A stretch of DNA of 64,000 bases from positions 186,001 through 250,000 of the forward strand of contig CAVSJQ010000001.1 of the NCBI GenBank assembly GCA_963728355.1, written 5' to 3'. Of this stretch, positions 48,772 to 57,602 are shown piece by piece. Source of the DNA: Sva-07 sp963728355. GTDB taxonomy: Bacteria > Actinomycetota > Acidimicrobiia > Acidimicrobiales > Ilumatobacteraceae. Below the pieces are notes generated by a model, which saw only the letters and a list, made by a program, of their open reading frames with translations, was not told the origin of the DNA and searched no databases. The translations under genes were made by a program, and so were the position numbers. How positions within the stretch are numbered: the first letter of the stretch is position 1; each line of letters starts with the position of its first letter.

Positions 48772-51351
48772 TCAGCCCGTGGGCGACACGACGGATGCCG
48801 TCTCGTCGGACGCAGCCAAGGGCAGGTAGACGACACGGTCGCCGACCACGATGCGCTCGTAGCGGTCAGCCGGCATCAGGAGATACGCCTGATCCTCGTC
48901 GTTGACCATGAAGATGACGGCGACGTTCTCGTAGGGGGTTGCACCGACGATTCGCTGGCGGTCCGGGAAGCGGATCGGCCAGAACGGGAAGACGGCGCCG
49001 ACGATGCGGTTGTCGCCGGCGAAGTCGACGGGGAGCACCGCCCAGTAGCTGCCGTAGATGCGGTCGATACCGCGCTCGTCGAGCAGGTCGACGATCTGAT
49101 CGAGCTGGGCGTTCGGATCGACACCGCGTCGGTCGAGGAACGGCTGAGCGTTCGGGCGCACGAACCCCGACATCCAGATCGCGGCCACCAGCGTCAGCAC
49201 GCCGATCACACGCCACGACGGTCGCCACCCGGCGAGCCGGTCGATGCCGGCCGCAAGGGCGATCAGCACGAAGGGGAACGAGATCATGGCGTAACGGCCG
49301 TCGTTGGCGTAGATCAGGTTGCGCAGGAGCGCCATGAGGAAGAACACCGAAGCGAGAACGACGAACAGCACGACGCGCCCGCGGGCGGTGGAGTGGCGGG
49401 CGATGGTCCACAGCCCGAAGCTGATGGTGGCGAGGAGCGCGACGTAGAGCACCGGTCCCCAGAACTCGTCGTACCAGTCCAAGCTGAAGTTCCGGAGCCC
49501 GAACGCTCGCGGGAGCAGGTCGGTGGCGAACGTGCGAAGACGCTCGGTGTAGGTGCCGGGCACCCGCACCGGGGTCTCGAGCGACGGCCAGCCGTTGACG
49601 GCGTTCCACAGCAGCAGCGGAAGGCAGCCGAGGATGCCCCCGCCGATCACGCTCAGCCACCCGTCGAGCCGGCGACGGACCGTCCACAGCACGACGGCAC
49701 CCATCGGCACCATCACGGTGAGGAACATGGGGTGGAGCCAGAAGCCGAACCCGGCGAGCACACCGAACGCGAACAGCAACCGTCGCTCGGGTGCGGGTGC
49801 GTCGACGATCATCGTCGCGGCCAAGAAGGCCAGCGAGGTGACCAGCATCCCCGACGCGTAGGCGGGATAGGCGGTGATCGAGAGCACCATCAGCGCTCCG
49901 GGCGTGATCCAGCACAGCGCCGCCGCGATCAGCCCGGCGCGATGGCTGACCAACCGTCGCCCGATGATGAACACCGTGACCGCCGTGCCCAGCCACGAAA
50001 GGGTGCTGAGCAACTTGAGCGGGACGACGTTCGCGCCATTGAAGAGGTACGTGAACGGCGTGTACAGATACGCCTCGACCGGGAAGGTGTAGACGGTGCC
50101 CCCGAGAGCGATCGGGAACTGGCCGCGCAGGATCTCGAAGGTCTCGATTCGCGTGTAGGCCTCGTCGGCGTTGATCACCGCCGCCGGGCTGTCGAACAAC
50201 CACCAGCGGATGACGACACCGACGAGGAAGACGGCGGCGACCGCCAACCACGTCAACAGGCTGCGTCGTTTTCCTCGGGCGAACGCTCCGCCGATGCGGA
50301 CCACATCGTCGGCCATCGCGGCTCGTTCCATTTCGACGCCGGCGCGGTCGCCGGTGTCCACGGTGACGACTTCCAGCCCACCGGCGCGTGCACGAGCAGC
50401 GTCGGAGGACGACGGTGGCACGTCGGTGAGGAAGGTCACCCGGTGACGCGGCGCACCCTCCGCAGCGGCCAGCGCCCGCTCGAACGCTGCCGTTAGGTCT
50501 GCGACGCTCGACTCGTCGGACCATGCGATGAAGAGCGTCGTCGTACCGGCCAGTCGGTCACGGGCGGCGAGCGACTCCGAGTGGCCGGTTGGCCGATCGG
50601 GTCGATCGGTCAGGTGAGCCTGCCATTGCCGCTTGAATCGGGCGTGGGTCGCTTGGCCCAGCGTCGCGTCCCTCGTGCCGGTTCCCTGGCCACACCGGTG
50701 CACCACCGGGACGTCGGCCACGAGGCGGGTCCGTCGGCCGGCCGCCTCCACACGCAGCGCATAGTCGGCGTCCTCGAAGTAGGCGGGGTGATAGCGCCGG
50801 TCGAATCCCCCCAACTCGATGTGGTCCGCACGACGGACCACCCAGCAGGCCGCCGAGGCGTAGTCGACGTCGCGGCTGAAGACGTTCGTGCGATCGCCTG
50901 CCATCACGCCAGGGCCACCGACCGGTGCGGTGAACGTGTCGGCGAAGATCAGCTGTCCGGCTTCCTGCAACGAACCGTCCTCGTTCGTGAACACCGGAGC
51001 GGCGATCCCGACGGCGGGATCGTCCAACGCGGCGATCAAGGGTTCGAGCCAACCCGGCCCCACGATCACGTCCGCGTTGAGGAAGCACAGATAGTCGCCG
51101 CGGGCCTGCTCGACGCCGTACTCGTTACCGCCGGCGAATCCGAGATTGTCGTCGACCGCGAAGAGCCGAATGTCGGATCGATCGGCGAGCAGCACGGCGG
51201 TTCGAGTCGCCGGATCCGGCGGCAGGCAATCGACGACGACGACCTCGTGGCTGATCGACGTGTGCCGAGCAACGGCGTCGAGCGCTTCCAGCACGATCGG
51301 TCCCGTGCCGTACGTGACCACGATGATCGAGACGACCGGTGCGTCGTTCAT
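48772..51351 (-). CDS. Fusion of GT2 glycosyltransferase and GT-C-type membrane enzyme
   Basis: 859 aa. Residues 1-270 are a GT2 domain (VSIIVVTYGTGPIVLEALDA, DDNLGFAGGNEYG, FLNADVIVGPGWL, YFEDADYALRV). A linker of about 100 residues is followed by about ten membrane segments. The first luminal loop (INADEAYTRIETFEIL) has the acidic residues expected of the GT39/PMT-like GT-C fold. One protein may thus add sugars on both faces of the membrane. I chose the ATG at 51351; GTG starts at 51375 or 51405 are possible. Confidence 0.85.
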   Translation of the reverse strand: MNDAPVVSIIVVTYGTGPIVLEALDAVARHTSISHEVVVVDCLPPDPATRTAVLLADRSDIRLFAVDDNLGFAGGNEYGVEQARGDYLCFLNADVIVGPGWLEPLIAALDDPAVGIAAPVFTNEDGSLQEAGQLIFADTFTAPVGGPGVMAGDRTNVFSRDVDYASAACWVVRRADHIELGGFDRRYHPAYFEDADYALRVEAAGRRTRLVADVPVVHRCGQGTGTRDATLGQATHARFKRQWQAHLTDRPDRPTGHSESLAARDRLAGTTTLFIAWSDESSVADLTAAFERALAAAEGAPRHRVTFLTDVPPSSSDAARARAGGLEVVTVDTGDRAGVEMERAAMADDVVRIGGAFARGKRRSLLTWLAVAAVFLVGVVIRWWLFDSPAAVINADEAYTRIETFEILRGQFPIALGGTVYTFPVEAYLYTPFTYLFNGANVVPLKLLSTLSWLGTAVTVFIIGRRLVSHRAGLIAAALCWITPGALMVLSITAYPAYASGMLVTSLAFLAATMIVDAPAPERRLLFAFGVLAGFGFWLHPMFLTVMVPMGAVVLWTVRRRLDGWLSVIGGGILGCLPLLLWNAVNGWPSLETPVRVPGTYTERLRTFATDLLPRAFGLRNFSLDWYDEFWGPVLYVALLATISFGLWTIARHSTARGRVVLFVVLASVFFLMALLRNLIYANDGRYAMISFPFVLIALAAGIDRLAGWRPSWRVIGVLTLVAAIWMSGFVRPNAQPFLDRRGVDPNAQLDQIVDLLDERGIDRIYGSYWAVLPVDFAGDNRIVGAVFPFWPIRFPDRQRIVGATPYENVAVIFMVNDEDQAYLLMPADRYERIVVGDRVVYLPLAASDETASVVSPTG

Positions 51352-51382
51352 CGCGTCCGGAGAACTCACCGACACGCCGATG

Positions 51383-52597
51383 TCACGATCCGCTCTGGAC
51401 GACACCCCTTGCGCCGGTGATGGTCCATTCGGCGGGGATACTCACGAGACCGTTGTCGTACGACTTGAACTGGCGCACCTCGAAGCGCACCCGGCGTTCC
51501 CAGAAGTCGTACGGGTGCACCTCGGTGCTGTCCATCACGCCGACCGAGAGGTCGTAGACACCTTCCAGCAGCGGGAGACAGGGAATCGCAACCTTCACGC
51601 CGGCCGGTCCGTCGATGAGTCCGATCGTGCGACCGTTGCGGCGGGTACTGGTCTCCCAGATCGTGCCCCCGGTGAGGCTGTCGATGCGCACCACCACCAC
51701 GGTGTCCTGGAGCGGGGTGTGAGCGGTCATGTCGACCTCGATCGTGGCCCGCTCGTTCGTGGTGAGCAGCGCAGCGTCCTTGCCGTCGGCGTCACGCAGC
51801 GTCACCCCGACGATCTGCGCCTCGCCGGACCCCCAGCGACTCCCCTGTTCGCCCTCGACCCGCTCGGCCTGGTGGCTGTCGCCCTGGTAGGCGGAGATCA
51901 CGTCGGCGGCCGGTCCGAGCATGCGGAGCTCACCCTTCTCGATCCAGGCGACGTCCTGGCAGAGTTGTTCCACCTGGCCGAGGCCGTGGCTGACGAACAC
52001 GATCGTGCGCCCGTCGCGACGGAACTCGTCGATCTTCTCCGCACACCGACGTTGGAAGCTCTCGTCGCCCACCGAGAGGACCTCGTCGATCAGCAGCACA
52101 TCCGGTTCGACGTGCGCGGCGACGGCGAAGCCGAGACGGACGAACATGCCCGAGGAGTAGTTCTTGACCGGGGTGTCGATGAAGTCGGCGATACCGGCGA
52201 ACTCGACGATGTCGTCGAAGCGCGCCGTGATCTCCTTCTTCGACAGACCGAGGATCGCCCCGTTCAGATAGACGTTCTCCTGGCCACTCAACTCCGGGTG
52301 GAAACCGGCGCCGAGTTCCAGGAGCGCCGACACCCGGCCCTCGATCTCGACGGAGCCCTTCTCGGGCTGGAGGATGCCGGCCATCGTCTTGAGCAGCGTG
52401 CTCTTGCCCGAGCCGTTCGAGCCGATGACACCGAACGTCGAGCCGGTCGGCACCCGAAAGTCGATGTTCTTCAGCGCCCAGAACTCCTCGTAGCGGGCGC
52501 GCCGCCCCTTGAGGATCGCCGCCTTCAGGTACTGGTTGCGCTCGTGGTAGAGCCGGTAGCTCTTCCAGAGGTCGTTGACGGCGAGGGCGGTGGTCAT
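51383..52597 (-). CDS. wzt: ABC transporter ATP-binding protein, polysaccharide export (Wzt-like)
   Basis: 404 aa. Walker A GSNGSGKST, signature YSSGMFVRLGFA, Walker B DVLLIDEVLSVGD, switch His in VFVSHG. The C-terminal 170 residues form a beta-sandwich as in Wzt, which recognises the glycan end modification. It would energise export of a lipid-linked polysaccharide with the divergent permease gene. The ATG at 52597 gives the typical N-terminus (MTTALAVNDLWKSYRLY). Confidence 0.93.
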   Translation of the reverse strand: MTTALAVNDLWKSYRLYHERNQYLKAAILKGRRARYEEFWALKNIDFRVPTGSTFGVIGSNGSGKSTLLKTMAGILQPEKGSVEIEGRVSALLELGAGFHPELSGQENVYLNGAILGLSKKEITARFDDIVEFAGIADFIDTPVKNYSSGMFVRLGFAVAAHVEPDVLLIDEVLSVGDESFQRRCAEKIDEFRRDGRTIVFVSHGLGQVEQLCQDVAWIEKGELRMLGPAADVISAYQGDSHQAERVEGEQGSRWGSGEAQIVGVTLRDADGKDAALLTTNERATIEVDMTAHTPLQDTVVVVRIDSLTGGTIWETSTRRNGRTIGLIDGPAGVKVAIPCLPLLEGVYDLSVGVMDSTEVHPYDFWERRVRFEVRQFKSYDNGLVSIPAEWTITGARGVVQSGS

Positions 52598-52692
52598 GGC
52601 GCCACGAGTCTTGCCGATGCCCAGGTCAGAACCAACCACCCCGCCACGCGGCACACTCGGTGGCATACCGACGGCGGCGCTCGCTGCGGCGA

Positions 52693-52698
52693 TAACCT
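52693..52698 (+). promoter_or_regulatory. -10 box of the export permease gene
   Basis: TAACCT 10 nt before the ATG at 52709. Confidence 0.5.
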
Positions 52699-52708
52699 CG
52701 CTGCGCCC

Positions 52709-53518
52709 ATGCATGCCGTCACCAACGTCTACCGCTCGCGCGATCTGTTGTGGAATCTCACCCTTCGGGAGCTCCGCACCAAGTACCGCCGCTCGTTTCT
52801 GGGCTGGGCGTGGTCGATGCTCAACCCGCTGTCGCAGATCGTCATCTACGGCTTCGTGTTCGGCACGCTCCTCGGCGCCCAAGCACCGGAGGGCGTGCCG
52901 TCGGGTCTCGACAGTTTCGCGTTCTTCCTCCTGTGCGGGTTGCTCCCGTGGAACTTCTTCTCGCTGATCACGTCGCTCGGCTTGGGCTCGGTCTCCTCGA
53001 ATGCGGGACTGGTGCGTCGAGTCGCGTTTCCTCGTGAAGTGCTCGTGTTCTCGAACGTGCTCCACGCCTGCGTCCAGTTCTCGATCGAGATGGCACTCCT
53101 CCTCGTCTTCCTCCTCATCGCCGGCAGTCCGTTCCTGCCGTGGCTCCCGATGGTGGTGCTCACTTCGGTGCTGCTCGCCGTGTTCGCAACCGGTCTCGCG
53201 ATGGCGCTCAGCGTGCTCGCGGTGTACTTCCGCGACATGAGCTACCTCTGGGCCATCGTCGTCCAGGTCTGGTTCTGGGCCACACCGATCGTCTACCCGC
53301 CGACGCTGCTGGAAACCGAGGCACCGAGTTGGGTGAGCAGCGTGCTCAAGTTCAACCCGATGAACGGATTCGTCGAGGTCTACCGCAGTTGCCTGTACGA
53401 CGCTGCTGCTCCGGGCTGGCGAACGATGCTCGGCCTCGTGGCGATCTCACTGGTCAGCCTGGTGCTCGGCTGGACGATCTTCCACCGCATGTCCCGACGA
53501 CTGCCCGAAGAAGTCTGA
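52709..53518 (+). CDS. wzm: ABC-2-type polysaccharide export permease (Wzm-like)
   Basis: 269 aa. An N-terminal amphipathic segment (LLWNLTLRELRTKYRRSFLG) is followed by six membrane segments, with VQVWFWATPIVYPPTLL in the last conserved loop, as in O-antigen and teichoic-acid exporters. It forms the channel with the Wzt-like ATPase, whose gene is divergent with 111 bp between starts. The start ATG at 52709 matches the family N-terminus. Confidence 0.93.
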   Translation: MHAVTNVYRSRDLLWNLTLRELRTKYRRSFLGWAWSMLNPLSQIVIYGFVFGTLLGAQAPEGVPSGLDSFAFFLLCGLLPWNFFSLITSLGLGSVSSNAGLVRRVAFPREVLVFSNVLHACVQFSIEMALLLVFLLIAGSPFLPWLPMVVLTSVLLAVFATGLAMALSVLAVYFRDMSYLWAIVVQVWFWATPIVYPPTLLETEAPSWVSSVLKFNPMNGFVEVYRSCLYDAAAPGWRTMLGLVAISLVSLVLGWTIFHRMSRRLPEEV

Positions 53519-53534
53519 CGGGCGCCGCTCGTCC

Positions 53535-54578
53535 TCAATCCGTCGATCCGCCCTCGTTCGCCAGGAGCCACCGCCGCTTCCAGCCGGGCAGTTCCTCGCG
53601 ATCCCAGTTGAGGGTGGTCGGTTCGCCGTGGCTGCGATACCACCGGTCCTCGTCGTCGATGTCCTCCGGACCGAGGTACCACGGCGTGTGCCGAGCAACG
53701 TACGGCGCGCCGGTGCGCAGCGCGCTGTCCTCGCGGTGGCGGCGGTCGAGGGGACGATAGAGCGCGAACGTGGTGTCGATGTCGGCCCGATACACACCCG
53801 GCTCGATCTCGTCGGTCCAGAACCGGGCCTCCCACGTTCGCACGTCCTCGGCCAGCGGGTATCGGTCGGGGAGGTCGTCGATCCGCAAGCCGAAGCCGAC
53901 CTTGTCGATCTCCGGATACCGATCGAGCAGGTCACGGAAGTGCTCGATGGCGTCCAAGGGGCAGTGCTCGTCGGGCACCACGTCGGGATCGGTGATCACG
54001 AAGTGCCGGCCCGCAGCGATGCGTTGGACCGTTCCCGACAGGAACGGCGACCGGTGGCCGAGATTGTGCCCGAGGCGGACGACCTGATGGCCGGTCGAGT
54101 CGAGGTAGTCGAGCAACGGCGGGTACGTCGAGTCGTTGTCGATCAGCCAGATCTCGTCGTGCCCTGCCTGCTCCAGCCACTCGATCAGGCGGCGCAGCGG
54201 TGTGAGGCGATCGCGAACGATGATGAACACCGGCGTCGACACCGCAGGCACCCGCTGACCGCGCTGGTCGTCGACCGACTCGGGTGACGACGGCGCGGCG
54301 GCCGACCGGCGGCGACCGGCGACCGCCCGCAGCGGTCTGGTGAGGCGCCAGCTCAGCGTCGAGCGGACGGCGTCGAGCTCGGCCTGGAGATTCTCCGCTT
54401 GATGACGCCAGGCCTCGTCGGTCACCTCGCGCCGGACCGCCGCCGAGACCGACGCCTCCATCCATTCCATGACCTCGAGCACCCGTTGACGCAAGCGCTC
54501 GTTCTCCCCTTCGAGCCGGTCGACGAGCGCGCGAACCTGATCAGGTTCGTCGTGCCCGGACGTCTCGGGCGCCGTCAC
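53535..54578 (-). CDS. Glycosyltransferase (GT-A type) with N-terminal coiled coil
   Basis: 347 aa. Residues about 10-75 form a coiled coil (RALVDRLEGENERLRQRVLE). A GT-A-like domain starts at about 110 (TPVFIIVRDRLTPLRRLIEWL) with WLIDNDSTYPPLLDYL and VITDPDVVPD, a DxD motif. The C-terminus contains VYRADIDTTFALY. It fits glycosyltransferases that act on surface glycans. The GTG at 54578 overlaps the upstream TGA. It converges on the permease gene with only 16 bp between. Confidence 0.8.
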   Translation of the reverse strand: MTAPETSGHDEPDQVRALVDRLEGENERLRQRVLEVMEWMEASVSAAVRREVTDEAWRHQAENLQAELDAVRSTLSWRLTRPLRAVAGRRRSAAAPSSPESVDDQRGQRVPAVSTPVFIIVRDRLTPLRRLIEWLEQAGHDEIWLIDNDSTYPPLLDYLDSTGHQVVRLGHNLGHRSPFLSGTVQRIAAGRHFVITDPDVVPDEHCPLDAIEHFRDLLDRYPEIDKVGFGLRIDDLPDRYPLAEDVRTWEARFWTDEIEPGVYRADIDTTFALYRPLDRRHREDSALRTGAPYVARHTPWYLGPEDIDDEDRWYRSHGEPTTLNWDREELPGWKRRWLLANEGGSTD

Positions 54579-56080
54579 GGCTCGGTTTCCACGATCTTCG
54601 ACGTGGCCGACGACGGTCGCTGTCCTGCCAGGCGTAACGCAGTCAGCAGTCCAACGCCGGCGACGAACGTCGCACCGAAGTACAGCATCACGGCGACGAC
54701 GTTCGGCATCATCGGCGGGCTCCATTCCGCGTCGACGACGAAGTTCCACGACCCACTCCGACCGACTGCGTACCGACGAAGGTTCTGCAGGCCGGCGATC
54801 AGATGGATCACGGCCCACACGGCCAACACCAAGCGCGTCGCCCTCCGGTCGAAGCGAACGCCGGTGTCACCCCCAGCCGCGGCGGCGCCCGCCACGACCG
54901 CCATCCCGACCCAGATGGGCAGCAGGTAGCGGCCTTGGAGGTAGGGAAAGCGGATCATGCCGATCACGACCGGCGACACGAGCAGACCGACGAGACCCAG
55001 CGACGTTGCCAGCGCGAGTCGACGATGGTCGGACACGGTGCCCAACAGCACCACGAAGCCGACCACGACGAGAGCGACCCAGAAGGCTTCCTCCCCGATC
55101 GGCGAGTCCAACCACCCCAGGACCCCGACCACCTGCGACAGGTAGCCACGAAGAAACCGTGCCGCTTCCCACCACGACGTGCCGGCATCATTTCGCCAAT
55201 TCTCGACGAACCGAGCGATCGTCGGGCGTGCCCACACGAGAGCGACCGCTGCCAGCGCCGTCACGACGCCGATCACCACCTGGGTCGATCGTGTGGTCCG
55301 TCGGGACCAGAGACGCCTGACCTCCGGACCCCACAAGGGAGCGAGGACGGCCGTCAGCACACCCAGCCAGAGCAGCCCGTCGCGTCGGCTGAGCGCCAGG
55401 CCGAAGGCGCCGACGGCGATCGCCGCGATCACCTCCCGGCCGGTCCATCGGCTCTCGAACACGGAGATCGCGCCGACGACCAGGAGCAACGCCGACGCGA
55501 CCGCCATCCCGGAGGGGTTCACGGTCGCAACGCTGAACATGCCCATCGGAGTGACGGCGATCGCGACTCCGGTCAACGGCCACGGGCCAGAGCCGGGACG
55601 AGTGGCCAGCGCTGCGGCCCAGGCGACGAGCGCGACGATCACGACCGCCATCCAGATGCGCATGAGGTAGGCGCCGGCGAGGCCGGAGGAGAACAGCGCC
55701 GGCACGGCTGCGATCACGTGATACAGCGGTGGGTATCCCTCGGTCGGACCGATCCGTTGAGTGCCGTCCGGACCCCACGTCAGATCCTGACAGGCGGCGG
55801 TCACCTCGGGCTGGAATCGGAAACACTCGACGGAGTCGATCGGCAGCCCGTCGGAGGTGAAGGGATTCGTGAAATCGCCCGCGGCGATGCTCTGTGCCCG
55901 CAGGATGTGGACCGTTTCGTCGGGCGACGCCAACATCGGATTCACCAGCGACCACGTCACCGCCAACGGGATCAACGTCGCGAAGAGCACCAGCCAGCGG
56001 CGTCGCAATGTGGCGTCGACACGCTCCTCGAGGTCGTGGGATGCGGGGACCGTCTCCGTCAAAGGGGTTCCGGCCGACAC
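54575..56080 (-). CDS. DUF2142-like polytopic membrane protein
   Basis: 501 aa. About ten membrane segments. The first external loop has NPMLASPDETVHILRAQSIAAGDF, the acidic motif shared by DUF2142 and GT-C enzymes, and a later PLYHVIAAVPALF. Likely a glycan-modifying GT-C enzyme or polymerase-type protein of the locus. The GTG at 56080 is supported by a TACGAT box eight nt upstream. It overlaps the next gene (GTGA). Confidence 0.82.
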   Translation of the reverse strand: MSAGTPLTETVPASHDLEERVDATLRRRWLVLFATLIPLAVTWSLVNPMLASPDETVHILRAQSIAAGDFTNPFTSDGLPIDSVECFRFQPEVTAACQDLTWGPDGTQRIGPTEGYPPLYHVIAAVPALFSSGLAGAYLMRIWMAVVIVALVAWAAALATRPGSGPWPLTGVAIAVTPMGMFSVATVNPSGMAVASALLLVVGAISVFESRWTGREVIAAIAVGAFGLALSRRDGLLWLGVLTAVLAPLWGPEVRRLWSRRTTRSTQVVIGVVTALAAVALVWARPTIARFVENWRNDAGTSWWEAARFLRGYLSQVVGVLGWLDSPIGEEAFWVALVVVGFVVLLGTVSDHRRLALATSLGLVGLLVSPVVIGMIRFPYLQGRYLLPIWVGMAVVAGAAAAGGDTGVRFDRRATRLVLAVWAVIHLIAGLQNLRRYAVGRSGSWNFVVDAEWSPPMMPNVVAVMLYFGATFVAGVGLLTALRLAGQRPSSATSKIVETEP

Positions 56081-56088
56081 GGCCGAGC

Positions 56089-56094
56089 ATCGTA
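56089..56094 (-). promoter_or_regulatory. Leaderless -10 box of the DUF2142 operon
   Basis: TACGAT on the minus strand, 8 nt before the GTG at 56080; decides that start. Confidence 0.5.
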
Positions 56095-56182
56095 GCTGCA
56101 CCGTCTGCGTGACACGGTTCGTCTCGACGATCGCCGAGGCCCCCGGGCGGCGGACTTGACCGATCGCCGGACCCGCTACCGG

Positions 56183-56188
56183 TACGCT
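56183..56188 (+). promoter_or_regulatory. Leaderless -10 box of the glycosylphosphotransferase gene
   Basis: TACGCT 7 nt before the GTG at 56196. Confidence 0.55.
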
Positions 56189-56195
56189 GACGCCG

Positions 56196-57602
56196 GTGCC
56201 CACAGCGACTCGCGCTCCGAACGCGGCGACGCCGCGGCCGTTTCCTCCGGCGGTCGAGCGCGCCGTTGCGACCGTGAGCGGACCGATGTCCTGGCTGTGG
56301 GACAAGGGGTTCCGCTTCCTGGTCGTGCTCGACGCCATCGCCCTGTATTCGCTGATGGTGATCATCAGCTTCGTCCGCTTCGGCTTCAGCTTCGACTGGG
56401 ACACCTACCCGCTCTCCAGGTATTTCGTCGGGTTCGCGATCGCCACCGTCATCCACCTGACGGTCAACTACTTCACCGGCCTCTACGAGCGTGAACCCCG
56501 GCTCGGTGTACGCCCCTGGCTCCCGCGGGCGCTTCTCGCCACCGGGATCGGCGTGGCGGTCCAGGGTCTTGCGTTCGTCGCACTCGACCGTTACCTGATG
56601 CCGCGACTCAACCTGGCGATCTTCTTGACGCTCGCATCGTTCGTCCTCGTCGCCAACCGACATGTGAGCCGGGCACTGGCTCGACGCCGCCAGGGCGCAC
56701 CGCGCGTCGTGCTCGTGGGCGAGCCGCAGTCGGTCGATCTCGCTGCGCAACATCTCGCCGAGACCGACCGCGACGCCATCGTGGTCGCTCGGGTCCGGTC
56801 GCCGCATCTGCTGACCGACGCCGTGGTCGACAACGAGGCGAGCGACGTCCTGCTCATGGACGTGACCGCGTTCGGTTCGGTGTACCCCGAGCCGCTCAAC
56901 TCGCTCGACTCGGCCGGGGTCGGCTTCCTGCAACGGGTCTCGGCACGCGAGACCCTGCTCGGGCTGAAGACGGTACGTCAGGTGGGCGGGATGCCGTTCG
57001 TACCGCTGCGTCTGCACACCGTCCCCGGGTACAAGGTGCGGCTGAAGCGTCTCTTCGACCTCGTCGTGGTGCTCGCGTTCGCGCCGCTCTGGGTACCGCT
57101 GCTCGCGTTCCTGGCGCTGTACGTGCTCGTGGCGGCCGGCCGCCCTGTGTTCTATCGACAGTCGCGCGTGGGACGCGACGGTGTGGCCTTCATGTGCGAC
57201 AAGTTCCGGACGATGGTGCCCGAAGCGGAGTCGGACGGGCTCGCCCGACTCTCGACGAAGGACGACGACCGCGTCGTGCCGGCCCTGCGGTGGATGCGCT
57301 CGACGCGCGCCGACGAACTTCCGCAGCTGTGGAACGTACTGCGCGGCCAGATGTCGCTCGTCGGGCCGCGTCCGGAGCGACCCGAACTGGTTGCCGAGAT
57401 CGTCAAGCGTGTGCCCGGCTACGTACGCCGCAACGAACTTCCACCGGGGCTCACGGGCCTCGCGCAGGTCCACGGCCGTTACGGCACCGACCCCGAGTAC
57501 AAGCTGGGCTACGACCTGCAGTACCTCGTCAACTGGTCGATCGTGATCGACGTCCAGATCCTGTTCCGCACCATCTGGGTCGTCGTGAGCCGGCGTGTCT
57601 GA
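56196..57602 (+). CDS. Polyprenyl glycosylphosphotransferase (initiating enzyme)
   Basis: 468 aa. Four N-terminal membrane segments, a Rossmann-like central domain (RVVLVGEPQSVDLAAQHLA), a fifth membrane segment (LFDLVVVLAFAPLWVPLLA) and the catalytic bacterial sugar transferase domain (VGRDGVAFMCDKFRTM, ADELPQLWNVLRGQMSLVGP). It transfers a hexose-1-phosphate to undecaprenyl phosphate and starts repeat-unit synthesis. It is the WbaP/CpsE type. Only this gene in the window can begin the glycan. Confidence 0.93.
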   Translation: MPTATRAPNAATPRPFPPAVERAVATVSGPMSWLWDKGFRFLVVLDAIALYSLMVIISFVRFGFSFDWDTYPLSRYFVGFAIATVIHLTVNYFTGLYEREPRLGVRPWLPRALLATGIGVAVQGLAFVALDRYLMPRLNLAIFLTLASFVLVANRHVSRALARRRQGAPRVVLVGEPQSVDLAAQHLAETDRDAIVVARVRSPHLLTDAVVDNEASDVLLMDVTAFGSVYPEPLNSLDSAGVGFLQRVSARETLLGLKTVRQVGGMPFVPLRLHTVPGYKVRLKRLFDLVVVLAFAPLWVPLLAFLALYVLVAAGRPVFYRQSRVGRDGVAFMCDKFRTMVPEAESDGLARLSTKDDDRVVPALRWMRSTRADELPQLWNVLRGQMSLVGPRPERPELVAEIVKRVPGYVRRNELPPGLTGLAQVHGRYGTDPEYKLGYDLQYLVNWSIVIDVQILFRTIWVVVSRRV

